Notes: generated by a model from the sequence alone, not told the origin. 5,604 nt of DNA from Candidatus Solibacter sp. (GCA_017883355.1 JADGNS010000383.1:1-5604); one strand, 5' to 3'. Counted from the first letter of the stretch, positions 1 to 5,604 are shown. Numbers and translations are program-made.

Positions 1-1715
1 CCCACGTGTGAGTAGGTTTGCGGGAAATTACCCCACATGCGCGGCGGCGCGGGCGAGTAGTCCTCCGAGAGCAGTCCCAGGGGCGATAACGCTCCATGAA
101 TCCGGTCGAACATAGCCCGCGCCTCCTCACGGCGTCCCGCCGCGGCCAGCGCCTCGATTAACCAGAACGTACAGATCACAAAGGCGACCGAGGGCTTGCC
201 GAAACCATCGTTGAGGCTATAGCGCTGCAGCCAGCCGTCCCGCGCCAGATCTCTGTAAATGGCGTCGAGCGTGCTGCCCAGTCTGGCATCTCCCGGGGGA
301 ACAAAGCGCAAGCGGACCATCTGTAACAGAGAAGCGTCCAGGTCTTCTCCGCCATAGTGGCCCACGAAACTCTGCTTCGCGGCGTTCCAGGATTGCGCCA
401 TGACTTCGGCGTGGATGCGGTCCGCCGCCGCGCGGAACTCGGAAGCGAGCGCCGGTTCATGCAGGTCCGCTATGCCGGCCATGCGGTCCGCGGCGGCCCA
501 GCACATGAGGCTTGAGAACGTCTGCGGCTTCCATTCGGTGCGATACTCCCAGATGCCCGCATCGGGAACGCCGGCCAGAGAGATGGCCTTTCGCGCCAGA
601 CCCTCAATCAGACGAAACGCCGCGGGCGAACGCTCCGCGCTCATACGTTCGTCGCGGAAAATCGGCGTCAGCGCCAGCACCATTTCTCCGTAGATATCGT
701 TCTGGGTGTGCAAGGCCGCCCCATTGCCGATCCGCACGGGCTGTTCGCCGTTATAGCCCGGCCAGTTCTCCAGAATCGACTCTTCGAGGTTCTGCGATCC
801 GTCCACGCGGTGCAGCGGCGCCAGGTTGAGTCCCGGCGCCCCGCCGGCGACATTCAGCAGATACTGGACGAACTGCTCGCGCTCTTCAAACTGGCCCAGC
901 AGGCCGAAGGCGTTCAGCACATAGTAGGAGTCGCGCAGCCAGCAATAGCGATAATCCCAGGTGCGCCCACTTCCGGGCGACTCCGGAATCGACGTAGTCA
1001 TCGCGGCGATGATGGCTCCGGTGTCTTCAAAGCAATGCAGCTTCAAAGTCAGCGCGGAGCGGATGACTTCCTGCTGGAAATGCGGCGGAATATCGCACCG
1101 CTTTACCCAGTTCTGCCAGTAGCGGGCCGTCTCGCTCCAGAAGCGCTCGCACAACGGCGCCAGCGGCTCTTCCACCGGCGCGCCCCAACTCAGCACCAGG
1201 TGTTGTCGTCCGGTGAGCGTGAAACCCTGGCCCCCAAGATAGGAATTGGGAATATCCGTGGTCAGCCTCAACTGGCTGGCGAATCCCTCATAGCGAACAT
1301 GATGCGAACCCTGCAACACCAGGGGCCTCGCTTTCGACCAGCCCAGCTTGGGCTCGCAGACCACCGCGATGCGTGGCGTGCCTTCCATCGGCTCCACGAT
1401 CCGGATCAGTTGCGTCGGCCGGAACGCGCGGCCGAACTGCAGGAATCGCGGCGCAAAATCGATTACCCGAAACACTCCCGTGGAGGTTTGAAATGTCGTT
1501 TCCAGGATATTCGTGTTCGGCTGGTACCGCTGCGTGCCCCTCTCTCCATTCGCCGGGCCGATGCGGAATCGCCCGCCATCCTGGCTGTCCAACAGCGTCG
1601 AATACACCGGTTCGGAATCGAATCGTGGTAAACAGCACCAGACAATCTCCCCGCTATTGTGGATCAGCGCGGAGAACTGGCAGTTTCCGATCACTCCGAG
1701 GTCCTCGAGCCGCAT
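1..1715 (-). CDS. Glycoside hydrolase family 15 protein (glucoamylase/trehalase-like), 3' end cut by window edge
   Basis: Read on the minus strand from the ATG at 1715, this frame stays open for 571 codons to the window edge. GH15 enzymes are inverting hydrolases of terminal alpha-glucosidic bonds (glucoamylase, glucodextranase, trehalase). The N-terminus (MRLEDLGVIG, then VWCCLPRFDS at residues 25-34) matches the N-terminal beta-sandwich of bacterial GH15 proteins. The (alpha/alpha)6 barrel follows with TTSIPE (240-245), WDYRYCWLRD (253-262), NDIYGEM (339-345), GIWEYR (387-392), LDASLLQMVRLRFVPP (459-474) and LLSEDYSP (548-555). By family analogy E390 is the likely general acid and E551 the likely general base; both are present. 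GNFPQTYSHV at the edge normally lies near the C-terminus, so perhaps 20-40 residues are missing. No signal peptide is visible, so it should be cytoplasmic. The start is chosen because it matches the family N-terminus; there is no Shine-Dalgarno before it. Divergence from otsAB suggests trehalose or a related alpha-glucan as substrate, but sequence alone does not separate trehalase from glucoamylase. Confidence 0.93.
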   Translation of the reverse strand, partial: MRLEDLGVIGNCQFSALIHNSGEIVWCCLPRFDSEPVYSTLLDSQDGGRFRIGPANGERGTQRYQPNTNILETTFQTSTGVFRVIDFAPRFLQFGRAFRPTQLIRIVEPMEGTPRIAVVCEPKLGWSKARPLVLQGSHHVRYEGFASQLRLTTDIPNSYLGGQGFTLTGRQHLVLSWGAPVEEPLAPLCERFWSETARYWQNWVKRCDIPPHFQQEVIRSALTLKLHCFEDTGAIIAAMTTSIPESPGSGRTWDYRYCWLRDSYYVLNAFGLLGQFEEREQFVQYLLNVAGGAPGLNLAPLHRVDGSQNLEESILENWPGYNGEQPVRIGNGAALHTQNDIYGEMVLALTPIFRDERMSAERSPAAFRLIEGLARKAISLAGVPDAGIWEYRTEWKPQTFSSLMCWAAADRMAGIADLHEPALASEFRAAADRIHAEVMAQSWNAAKQSFVGHYGGEDLDASLLQMVRLRFVPPGDARLGSTLDAIYRDLARDGWLQRYSLNDGFGKPSVAFVICTFWLIEALAAAGRREEARAMFDRIHGALSPLGLLSEDYSPAPPRMWGNFPQTYSHV

Positions 1716-1763
1716 ATTTCGGACAGTAGCACAGGATGAACGTGCTTCAATGAAAATAACCGG
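1716..1763. promoter_or_regulatory. Divergent intergenic region between GH15 gene and otsA
   Basis: Only 48 bp separate the two divergent start codons, so both promoters must sit here or reach into the neighbouring coding sequences. On the minus strand a weak sigma70-like pair is possible: TTGAAG (1750-1745) and TACTGT (1728-1723) with a 16-bp spacer. That would put transcription almost at the GH15 ATG, giving a leaderless or nearly leaderless mRNA. On the plus strand I see no convincing promoter and no good Shine-Dalgarno before the otsA ATG. A six-codon reading frame (ATG 1736 to TGA 1753, MNVLQ) lies just upstream of otsA but has nothing else to support it. The region is clear; the promoter assignment is weak. 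Confidence 0.4.
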
Positions 1764-4013
1764 ATGCCGCGGATGTTCCAGTTCATATTGGCCCTGCTCC
1801 TGGCCCTGGCCCTGTTGGCATGGGGGGCGTCGGCCGTTGTGCATACCACGGCGCGCGAGTGGTTTGAACGCGACGTCAGTTCGCGTGCCCGGTTGGTGCT
1901 GACCGGCGCGGCTCAATCGCTCGCCGATGCCTGGAACGGCGACCCCAAGGATCTTCAGAAGCGGCTGATGGACCTGACGCGCGACGAACGCGTCATGGGC
2001 GCGGCGGCCTGCGATGCGGAGTTTAAGCCGCGAGCCAGCACCCCCGGTTTCCCCGACGATTTCAACTGTTGGGCCGTGGGCACCCGGGTTCGGGCAGCCG
2101 ATTCCAGCGGAAATAGCGCGGACCGCCTCCAGGAATGGAGCACCGTGGCGAACCTGCCCACCGGCCGCGTCCATCTCAGCGTCATGCCCATCAGGAACCA
2201 GGCACAGGAACTGGGCTTCGCGATTCTGCTGCACGACCTCAGCTTCATCGAACGGCGGGAAGCCCAGGCCCTGACGTTCCTCAATATTGCCTTTGCCGTC
2301 CTCGCCCTGATGGCTTTGGGCGTGCCCCTGTTCGCAGCCCGCTGGGCACGCTATGACTGGAGCCTCGAACTTCGCCGCCTGCTTCGCGGCGGCGGGACCC
2401 AGAAAAGCCCGGAATTTCAGCCCATTCTCAGCGACGTGCGGGAACTGGTGGGCCGCATGGCCAGCGAACGGGAGGATGCTCCCGGTCAGTGGACCGCCGA
2501 ACGCCTGAAACAAAATCTGAACCGGTATCTACACGGCGAAAGAATTATCATCCTCGCCAATCGCGAACCCTACATTCACAAGCACACGGCCGATGGCGGC
2601 ATCGAAGTCCAACATCCCGCCAGCGGCCTGGTCACCGCGCTCGAACCGGTGATGCGTGCCTGCTCCGGCGTCTGGGTGGCCCACGGCAGCGGCGACGCGG
2701 ATCGCGAGACCGTGGACAGCCACGATCACGTCAGCGTCCCGCCCGGAGAAGAATCGTATCATATCCGCCGCGTCTGGCTCTCCGAGGAAGAGCAGCAGGG
2801 CTACTATTACGGCTTCTCCAACGAAGGCCTGTGGCCCCTCTGTCACGTCGCCCATACCCGGCCGCTCTTCCGCGCCGAAGACTGGCGGCAGTACCTCGCC
2901 GTCAACCAGAAATTCGCCGACGCGGTCTCCAGTGAAGTGGATTCAAAGGACCCCATCATCCTGGTGCAGGATTACCACTTCGCCCTGGCACCCGCCATGA
3001 TTCGCAAGCGCCTGCCCTCCGCAACCGTCATCGCCTTCTGGCACATCCCCTGGCCCAACGCGGAAATCATGGGAATCTGTCCCTGGCGCAATGAACTGCT
3101 CGAAGGCTTGTTGGGCAGCAGCATTGTCGGCTTCCACACGCAACTCCACTGCAACAATTTCATGGATTCCGTCGACCGGTATCTGGAAACACGCATCGAC
3201 CGCGAGCACAACGCGGTCGTCATGCGCGGGCACCGCACGCTGATCCGCCCCTATCCCATCGCACTGGAATGGCCCGTCCACTGGGTGGAGACAGCGCCCA
3301 GTCCCGAGGAGTGCCGGGCCCAGGTGTGGCGGGATCTGGGATTAAAACCAGGCGCACTCCTCGGCGTTGGCGTCGACCGTCTGGACTATACCAAGGGCAT
3401 CGAAGAGCGCTTGCTGGCCGTCGAACTCCTGCTGGAGCGCTATCCGGAATTCCGCGGCCGTTTCAGTTTCGCCCAACTCGCGGCGCCCAGCCGGACCAAG
3501 ATCGCTCGCTACAGGCAACTCAGCGAGACCGTGGAACTCCTGGCCGCTCGCATCAATCAACGGTTTGGCAGCGAGGGATACCGGCCCATCATCCTGTTCC
3601 GCTCCCACCACGAGCCGCCGGAAGTATTTCGCTTCTTTCGCGCGGCCGATCTTTGCTACGTGAGCGCCCTGCACGACGGCATGAATCTGGTGGCGAAGGA
3701 ATTTGTAGCCGCGCGCACCGACCTCAAAGGCGTCCTCGTGCTCAGCGAATTCACCGGAGCGGCGCGCGAACTGACCGAAGCGCTCATCGTGAATCCCTAC
3801 AATCTGGAAGCCAGCAGCGACGCGCTGGCGGCCGCCCTGACTATGCCATTAGAGGAGCAACGGGACCGCATGCGGTCGATGCGGCCCCTGCTGGCTCAAT
3901 TTAACGTGTACCGCTGGGCCGGAAAAATGTTGATGGACGCTTCGCGCCTGCGCAGCCAGGAGCGCGTGGCCGGACGGTTGGCGGAGCGCTCCAACGTAAC
4001 TCCGGCGATCTGA
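1764..4013 (+). CDS. otsA: Membrane-anchored trehalose-6-phosphate synthase (GT20) with N-terminal sensor-like domain
   Basis: OtsA transfers glucose from a nucleotide sugar (classically UDP-glucose) to glucose-6-phosphate, giving trehalose-6-phosphate. The GT20 domain spans about residues 258-735. Residues matching those that bind substrate in E. coli OtsA are all present: R267 (NREPY), G288 (ASGL), W304, Y348 and W357 (YYYGFSNEGLW), D403 (VQDYH), H427 (FWHIPWP), R539 and K544 (VDRLDYTKG), R577, D638 and E646 (HDGMNLVAKE). At 749 residues it is far longer than the E. coli enzyme (about 470). The extra N-terminus has TM1 (about 5-26), an extracytoplasmic stretch (27-168) with C83 and C102 and a closing HDLSFIERR motif (157-165), TM2 (about 169-192), then a basic, HAMP-like linker. 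Positive charges next to the helices predict that both the N-terminus and the catalytic domain are cytoplasmic. An in-frame stop at 1737-1739 limits the start to ATG 1764 or 1773. It is followed 2 bp later by otsB. The enzyme family is certain; the nucleotide donor and the sensor role are not. Confidence 0.95.
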   Translation: MPRMFQFILALLLALALLAWGASAVVHTTAREWFERDVSSRARLVLTGAAQSLADAWNGDPKDLQKRLMDLTRDERVMGAAACDAEFKPRASTPGFPDDFNCWAVGTRVRAADSSGNSADRLQEWSTVANLPTGRVHLSVMPIRNQAQELGFAILLHDLSFIERREAQALTFLNIAFAVLALMALGVPLFAARWARYDWSLELRRLLRGGGTQKSPEFQPILSDVRELVGRMASEREDAPGQWTAERLKQNLNRYLHGERIIILANREPYIHKHTADGGIEVQHPASGLVTALEPVMRACSGVWVAHGSGDADRETVDSHDHVSVPPGEESYHIRRVWLSEEEQQGYYYGFSNEGLWPLCHVAHTRPLFRAEDWRQYLAVNQKFADAVSSEVDSKDPIILVQDYHFALAPAMIRKRLPSATVIAFWHIPWPNAEIMGICPWRNELLEGLLGSSIVGFHTQLHCNNFMDSVDRYLETRIDREHNAVVMRGHRTLIRPYPIALEWPVHWVETAPSPEECRAQVWRDLGLKPGALLGVGVDRLDYTKGIEERLLAVELLLERYPEFRGRFSFAQLAAPSRTKIARYRQLSETVELLAARINQRFGSEGYRPIILFRSHHEPPEVFRFFRAADLCYVSALHDGMNLVAKEFVAARTDLKGVLVLSEFTGAARELTEALIVNPYNLEASSDALAAALTMPLEEQRDRMRSMRPLLAQFNVYRWAGKMLMDASRLRSQERVAGRLAERSNVTPAI

Positions 4014-4015
4014 CC

Positions 4016-4753
4016 ATGCAATACCTTCTCTCCCGGGCTTCCAGGACGATCTTGACGCGGCTGGCTCACGAGCGAACGCTGTGCGCCTTCGATTTCGACG
4101 GGACCCTCTCGCCCATTGTGGAGTATCCAGGCCAGGCAGTCATGGGCGGCCAAACCCGGATTCTGCTCGGCCGCCTGGCTGCGCTGTATCCGTGCGTCAT
4201 TGTCTCGGGACGCTCCCGTCCCGACGTCCTCGCCCGGCTGCGCGGGGTAAAGGTGGCGCGCGTGGTCGGGAATCATGGTGCGGAAACCGAAGCCACCACA
4301 GCAAAGCCCGATAGCCGGGTAGCCCAATGGAAGGCCTCTCTGGAGTACGAACTTGGCGCGTTCCCGGGATTGTGGGTGGAAGACAAGGGACTTTCTCTCG
4401 CCGTGCACTACCGCCAATCTCCCCAGAAAACCGAAGCCCGCCGGCGGATTCTCGCGGCAACGCGGAATCTGCGGCATGTCCGGGTGGTCGGGGGTAAGCA
4501 GGTAGTCAACCTGACGGTGGACCGGGCACCCGATAAAGGAGAAGCTCTGGCCGCCGAACGGGATCGCCTGCTCTGCAACTGGGTCTTGTACGTGGGCGAC
4601 GACGAGAACGACGAGGATGCCTTCGCCTTGCACGGCAACATCGTTCCGGTCCGCATCGGCCGGAAGCGGCACTCCCACGCCCGCTATTACCTGCACACGC
4701 AGGCCGAGATCGACAAACTCCTCGAACTGCTGGTGCTGCTCCGCGGGCATTGA
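4016..4753 (+). CDS. otsB: Trehalose-6-phosphate phosphatase (HAD superfamily)
   Basis: OtsB removes phosphate from trehalose-6-phosphate to release trehalose, the second step of the OtsAB pathway, in the cytoplasm. The 245-residue protein has the usual single-domain length and all HAD motifs: DFDGT with nucleophile D26 and acid/base D28 (26-30), SGR (64-66), the phosphatase-specific GNHGAE (85-90), an E122/K124 and HYR (131-133) cap region, K161 and PDKGEAL (172-178), and GDDENDEDAF (194-203), whose D195, D196 and D199 would bind Mg2+. Nothing essential is missing. The start codon lies 2 bp after the otsA stop and has no clear Shine-Dalgarno of its own, so translational coupling to otsA is likely. 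No convincing intrinsic terminator follows it. The otsA-otsB order and spacing indicate one transcript. Confidence 0.96.
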   Translation: MQYLLSRASRTILTRLAHERTLCAFDFDGTLSPIVEYPGQAVMGGQTRILLGRLAALYPCVIVSGRSRPDVLARLRGVKVARVVGNHGAETEATTAKPDSRVAQWKASLEYELGAFPGLWVEDKGLSLAVHYRQSPQKTEARRRILAATRNLRHVRVVGGKQVVNLTVDRAPDKGEALAAERDRLLCNWVLYVGDDENDEDAFALHGNIVPVRIGRKRHSHARYYLHTQAEIDKLLELLVLLRGH

Positions 4754-4800
4754 CTCCGCCTCTGCCGGCCCTCCGTGATTAAATCAAGAACCTGCCTGCC

Positions 4801-4997
4801 ATGGAATGCGCCAGGAAGCTCATCCGGGAACTGAGACTGTCGGGCGATGCGATCACCCCGGAACAGCTTTGTTGCGCGGCGCGGGGGGAGACGTGGGCAA
4901 GAAGATCGCCGGGCACACGCGGCCGGCGAAACTGGTGCGCAGCCGGAGCTCTTCGCGGACGACGCCGACGCCAATGGCCGACCCGGTGATGCGCTGA
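4801..4997 (+). pseudogene. Decayed DciA/DUF721-like gene (frameshifts plus internal deletion)
   Basis: Three pieces in different frames read in order like one DciA (DUF721) protein, a family that helps load the replicative helicase DnaB. Frame 1 (4801-4881) gives MECARKLIRELRLSGDAITP and then EQLCCAA, resembling the start of DUF721 proteins. After a one-base shift within about 4882-4892, positions 4893-4946 give VGKKIAGHTRPAKLVRSR, matching the conserved family block 'W..VG..iA.HTr...L'; the tryptophan is lost at the shift. The strand that should follow (the 'LVVEV...WxRQL' segment) is absent. Instead, overlapping bases at 4937-4972 read AQPELFADDADA in frame 2, then MADPVMR and a TGA in the earlier frame (4974-4997). 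That tail resembles what I recall of acidobacterial DUF721 C-termini, which is memory rather than a comparison. At least two shifts and one deletion imply a dead copy. A chance resemblance cannot be excluded for the tail, but is unlikely for the HTR block. Confidence 0.5.
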
Positions 4998-5284
4998 GTC
5001 AGCGGCGCGCTCTCGACGAGGTCGCCGTGCGCCAGGGTGCGGCCGACGAGAAGCGCAAGGAGGAAGCCGAACTGCAGCGGCAAGCTGCGATGTTTCGAGC
5101 CGCAGTTCAGTATGGGCAGGACCGCTCGTGGAACAGGCGAAGTGTGGGAGGAATCGCGGGGGCAGATTCGACGCAAAGGTCATAATGGCTGCCGAAAGGC
5201 CCGGGGAATGGCGATCCAGGTGATTGAGATTGTAGAGAATATCAACAGGCATCTGAGGTTTAGGATTGTAAATTGTTTATTTTC
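4998..5284. other. Intergenic stretch with no recognisable gene
   Basis: I recognise no protein family, tRNA or rRNA here on either strand. Frames do stay open, for example a plus-strand frame continuing to 5185 with a lysine/glutamate-rich section (EKRKEEAELQRQ near 5047-5082). None shows a familiar domain, a good ribosome binding site or a family-like ending. The first part may be further debris of the DciA-like gene or of sequence brought in by a deletion. From about 5210 the base composition falls sharply, to 19 G+C of 60 at 5221-5280, marking the change to the promoter-side region of the downstream receptor gene. Confidence 0.5.
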
Positions 5285-5334
5285 TTGATTTCCGCTACGA
5301 GCCGGTACAGAATATCACAATAGGATGTTCAAAT
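5236..5334. repeat. Imperfect direct repeat (AGAATATCA ... TAGGAT) in the AT-rich leader
   Basis: AGAATATCA occurs at 5236-5244 and again at 5309-5317. Each copy is followed by a TAGGAT element (5261-5266 and 5321-5326), and similar bases continue after it (TAGGATTGTAAAT versus TAGGATGTTCAAAT). The gap between the two elements differs between copies (16 bp versus 3 bp). The second copy overlaps the possible -10 element. It could be a duplicated regulator site or chance similarity in AT-rich DNA. Confidence 0.3.
5285..5313 (+). promoter_or_regulatory. Possible sigma70-type promoter for the TonB-dependent receptor gene
   Basis: TTGATT (5285-5290) and CAGAAT (5308-5313) each match four of six consensus bases and are separated by 17 bp, inside the most AT-rich part of the window. 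If used, transcription would start near 5320 and leave a leader of roughly 140 nt before the receptor ATG. Matches this weak can occur by chance in AT-rich DNA. Confidence 0.3.
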
Positions 5335-5373
5335 CGGAAATCCTGGTGGTAAATGGGGAAACGTCTGGGGTGC

Positions 5374-5383
5374 TCCACGTGGA
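5374..5383. promoter_or_regulatory. 10-bp perfect palindrome in the receptor leader (possible operator)
   Basis: TCCACGTGGA is a perfect palindrome centred on CACGTG. About 20 bp downstream, 5403-5417 (TCCGGATGCATCGGA) is palindromic apart from one extra G. Both lie between the possible promoter and the receptor start codon. A single 10-bp palindrome is expected several times in 5.6 kb by chance, so the support comes only from the pair and their location. Confidence 0.2.
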
Positions 5384-5450
5384 TAAAGACCCAGCATGGA
5401 AATCCGGATGCATCGGACCCGGAAAGTCCAAAACGGAGATTAGTGAAAAG

Positions 5451-5458
5451 AGAGGAAG
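5451..5458 (+). promoter_or_regulatory. Shine-Dalgarno sequence of the receptor gene
   Basis: AGAGGAAG lies immediately before the ATG at 5460, leaving about 3-4 nt after the GAGG core. The spacing is slightly short, but this is the best purine-rich ribosome site in the window. It favours ATG 5460 over the in-frame ATG at 5325. Confidence 0.6.
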
Positions 5459-5459
5459 C

Positions 5460-5604
5460 ATGAAACATAGCATTTGCAGCATCGTCGCCGGCCTCGTCGT
5501 GGCCTTGTTCCTGCTGCCGTCTTCGGCACCGGCGCAGATCACTACCGGTTCGATAACAGGACGGGTCGTCGACTCAACGGGAGGTGTCGTTCCCGGTGCG
5601 CACG
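5460..5604 (+). CDS. N-terminus of an Oar-like TonB-dependent receptor with carboxypeptidase-regulatory-like domain (cut by window edge)
   Basis: Only 48 complete codons are visible. MKHSICSIVAGLVVALFLLP is a textbook Sec signal peptide: a basic start, a hydrophobic core, then SSAPAQ with probable cleavage after A25 (APA|Q). The mature protein begins QITTGSITGRVVDSTGGVVP, the first strands of the carboxypeptidase-regulatory-like (CarboxypepD_reg) beta-sandwich. In acidobacteria this domain typically opens very large Oar/TonB-dependent outer-membrane receptors, in the form 'TG.i.G.V.D..GavvPGA.V'. The barrel and plug lie beyond the window, so the receptor call is inference from this N-terminus; another exported protein with the same domain is possible. 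The start is supported by the AGAGGAAG ribosome site and by the signal peptide. The frame is also open upstream to an ATG at 5325, but starting there would bury the signal peptide behind 45 polar residues. The gene appears functionally unrelated to the trehalose genes. Confidence 0.8.
   Translation, partial: MKHSICSIVAGLVVALFLLPSSAPAQITTGSITGRVVDSTGGVVPGAH

Noticed and set aside
708..1631. Long plus-strand open frame (307 codons) opposite the GH15 gene
   Set aside because: It is antisense to a clear GH15 coding sequence with family motifs throughout, and its own translation shows no domain. Long antisense frames are common in high-GC genes.
1736..1753. Tiny frame MNVLQ ending just upstream of otsA, as a possible leader peptide
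   Set aside because: Five codons with no ribosome site, attenuator hairpin or regulatory codon run; such frames are expected by chance.
3896..4750. Minus-strand open frame (284 codons) opposite otsB and the end of otsA
   Set aside because: The plus strand carries all HAD phosphatase motifs. The antisense translation resembles nothing and has no ribosome site.
4754..4800. Intrinsic terminator after otsB
   Set aside because: No GC-rich hairpin followed by a T-run is visible; only short palindromes such as GCCGGC occur.
4847..5185. 112-codon plus-strand frame with a charged, coiled-coil-like stretch
   Set aside because: Its first part overlaps the DciA-like relic in other frames. It has no recognised domain or convincing ribosome site, so I treat it as debris.
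4779..5252. 157-codon minus-strand frame after otsB
   Set aside because: Arginine- and proline-rich low-quality translation without a domain, antisense to the DciA-like relic.
5322..5344. GTTCAAATC at 5327-5335 resembling a tRNA T-loop
   Set aside because: The bases flanking the seven-base loop do not pair as a T-stem, and no acceptor, D or anticodon arm fits nearby.
1..5604. CRISPR arrays, insertion sequences or transposase genes
   Set aside because: No regularly spaced repeats, terminal inverted repeats or transposase-like frames were found by reading both strands.

Overview
The window looks like a chromosomal segment from a high-GC Gram-negative bacterium, most likely an acidobacterium of the Solibacter/Bryobacter kind. 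This placement is inference. It rests on the start of an Oar-like TonB-dependent receptor (signal peptide followed at once by a carboxypeptidase-regulatory-like beta-sandwich) at the right edge, and on an apparent DciA/DUF721 remnant whose residual sequence recalls acidobacterial proteins. Coding regions are around 60% GC, while the stretch before the receptor gene drops to about 36% (43 of 120 bases counted at 5221-5340).

Layout: (1) Positions 1-1715, minus strand: a glycoside hydrolase family 15 (GH15) enzyme of the glucoamylase/trehalase type. It reads through 571 codons without a stop and lacks only its last few dozen residues beyond the left edge. (2) 1716-1763: a 48-bp divergent intergenic gap. 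(3) 1764-4013 and 4016-4753, plus strand: otsA (trehalose-6-phosphate synthase, GT20) and otsB (trehalose-6-phosphate phosphatase, HAD superfamily), 2 bp apart and almost certainly co-transcribed. (4) 4801-4997: a decayed, frameshifted and internally deleted DciA/DUF721-like gene. (5) About 4998-5459: no recognisable gene. It contains an AT-rich block with a possible promoter, short direct repeats and palindromes. (6) 5460 to the right edge: the first 48 codons of the TonB-dependent receptor.

The first three genes form a trehalose (alpha-glucan) module. OtsA joins a nucleotide-sugar glucose to glucose-6-phosphate, OtsB dephosphorylates the product to trehalose, and the divergent GH15 enzyme, which has no signal peptide, could hydrolyse trehalose or another alpha-glucoside in the cytoplasm.

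The most striking feature is the OtsA itself. The catalytic domain occupies only about residues 258-735 of 749. The first ~250 residues form TM helix, ~140-residue extracytoplasmic domain, second TM helix and linker, the layout of a transmembrane sensor. The synthase is therefore predicted to be membrane-tethered, and its activity may respond to an external signal.
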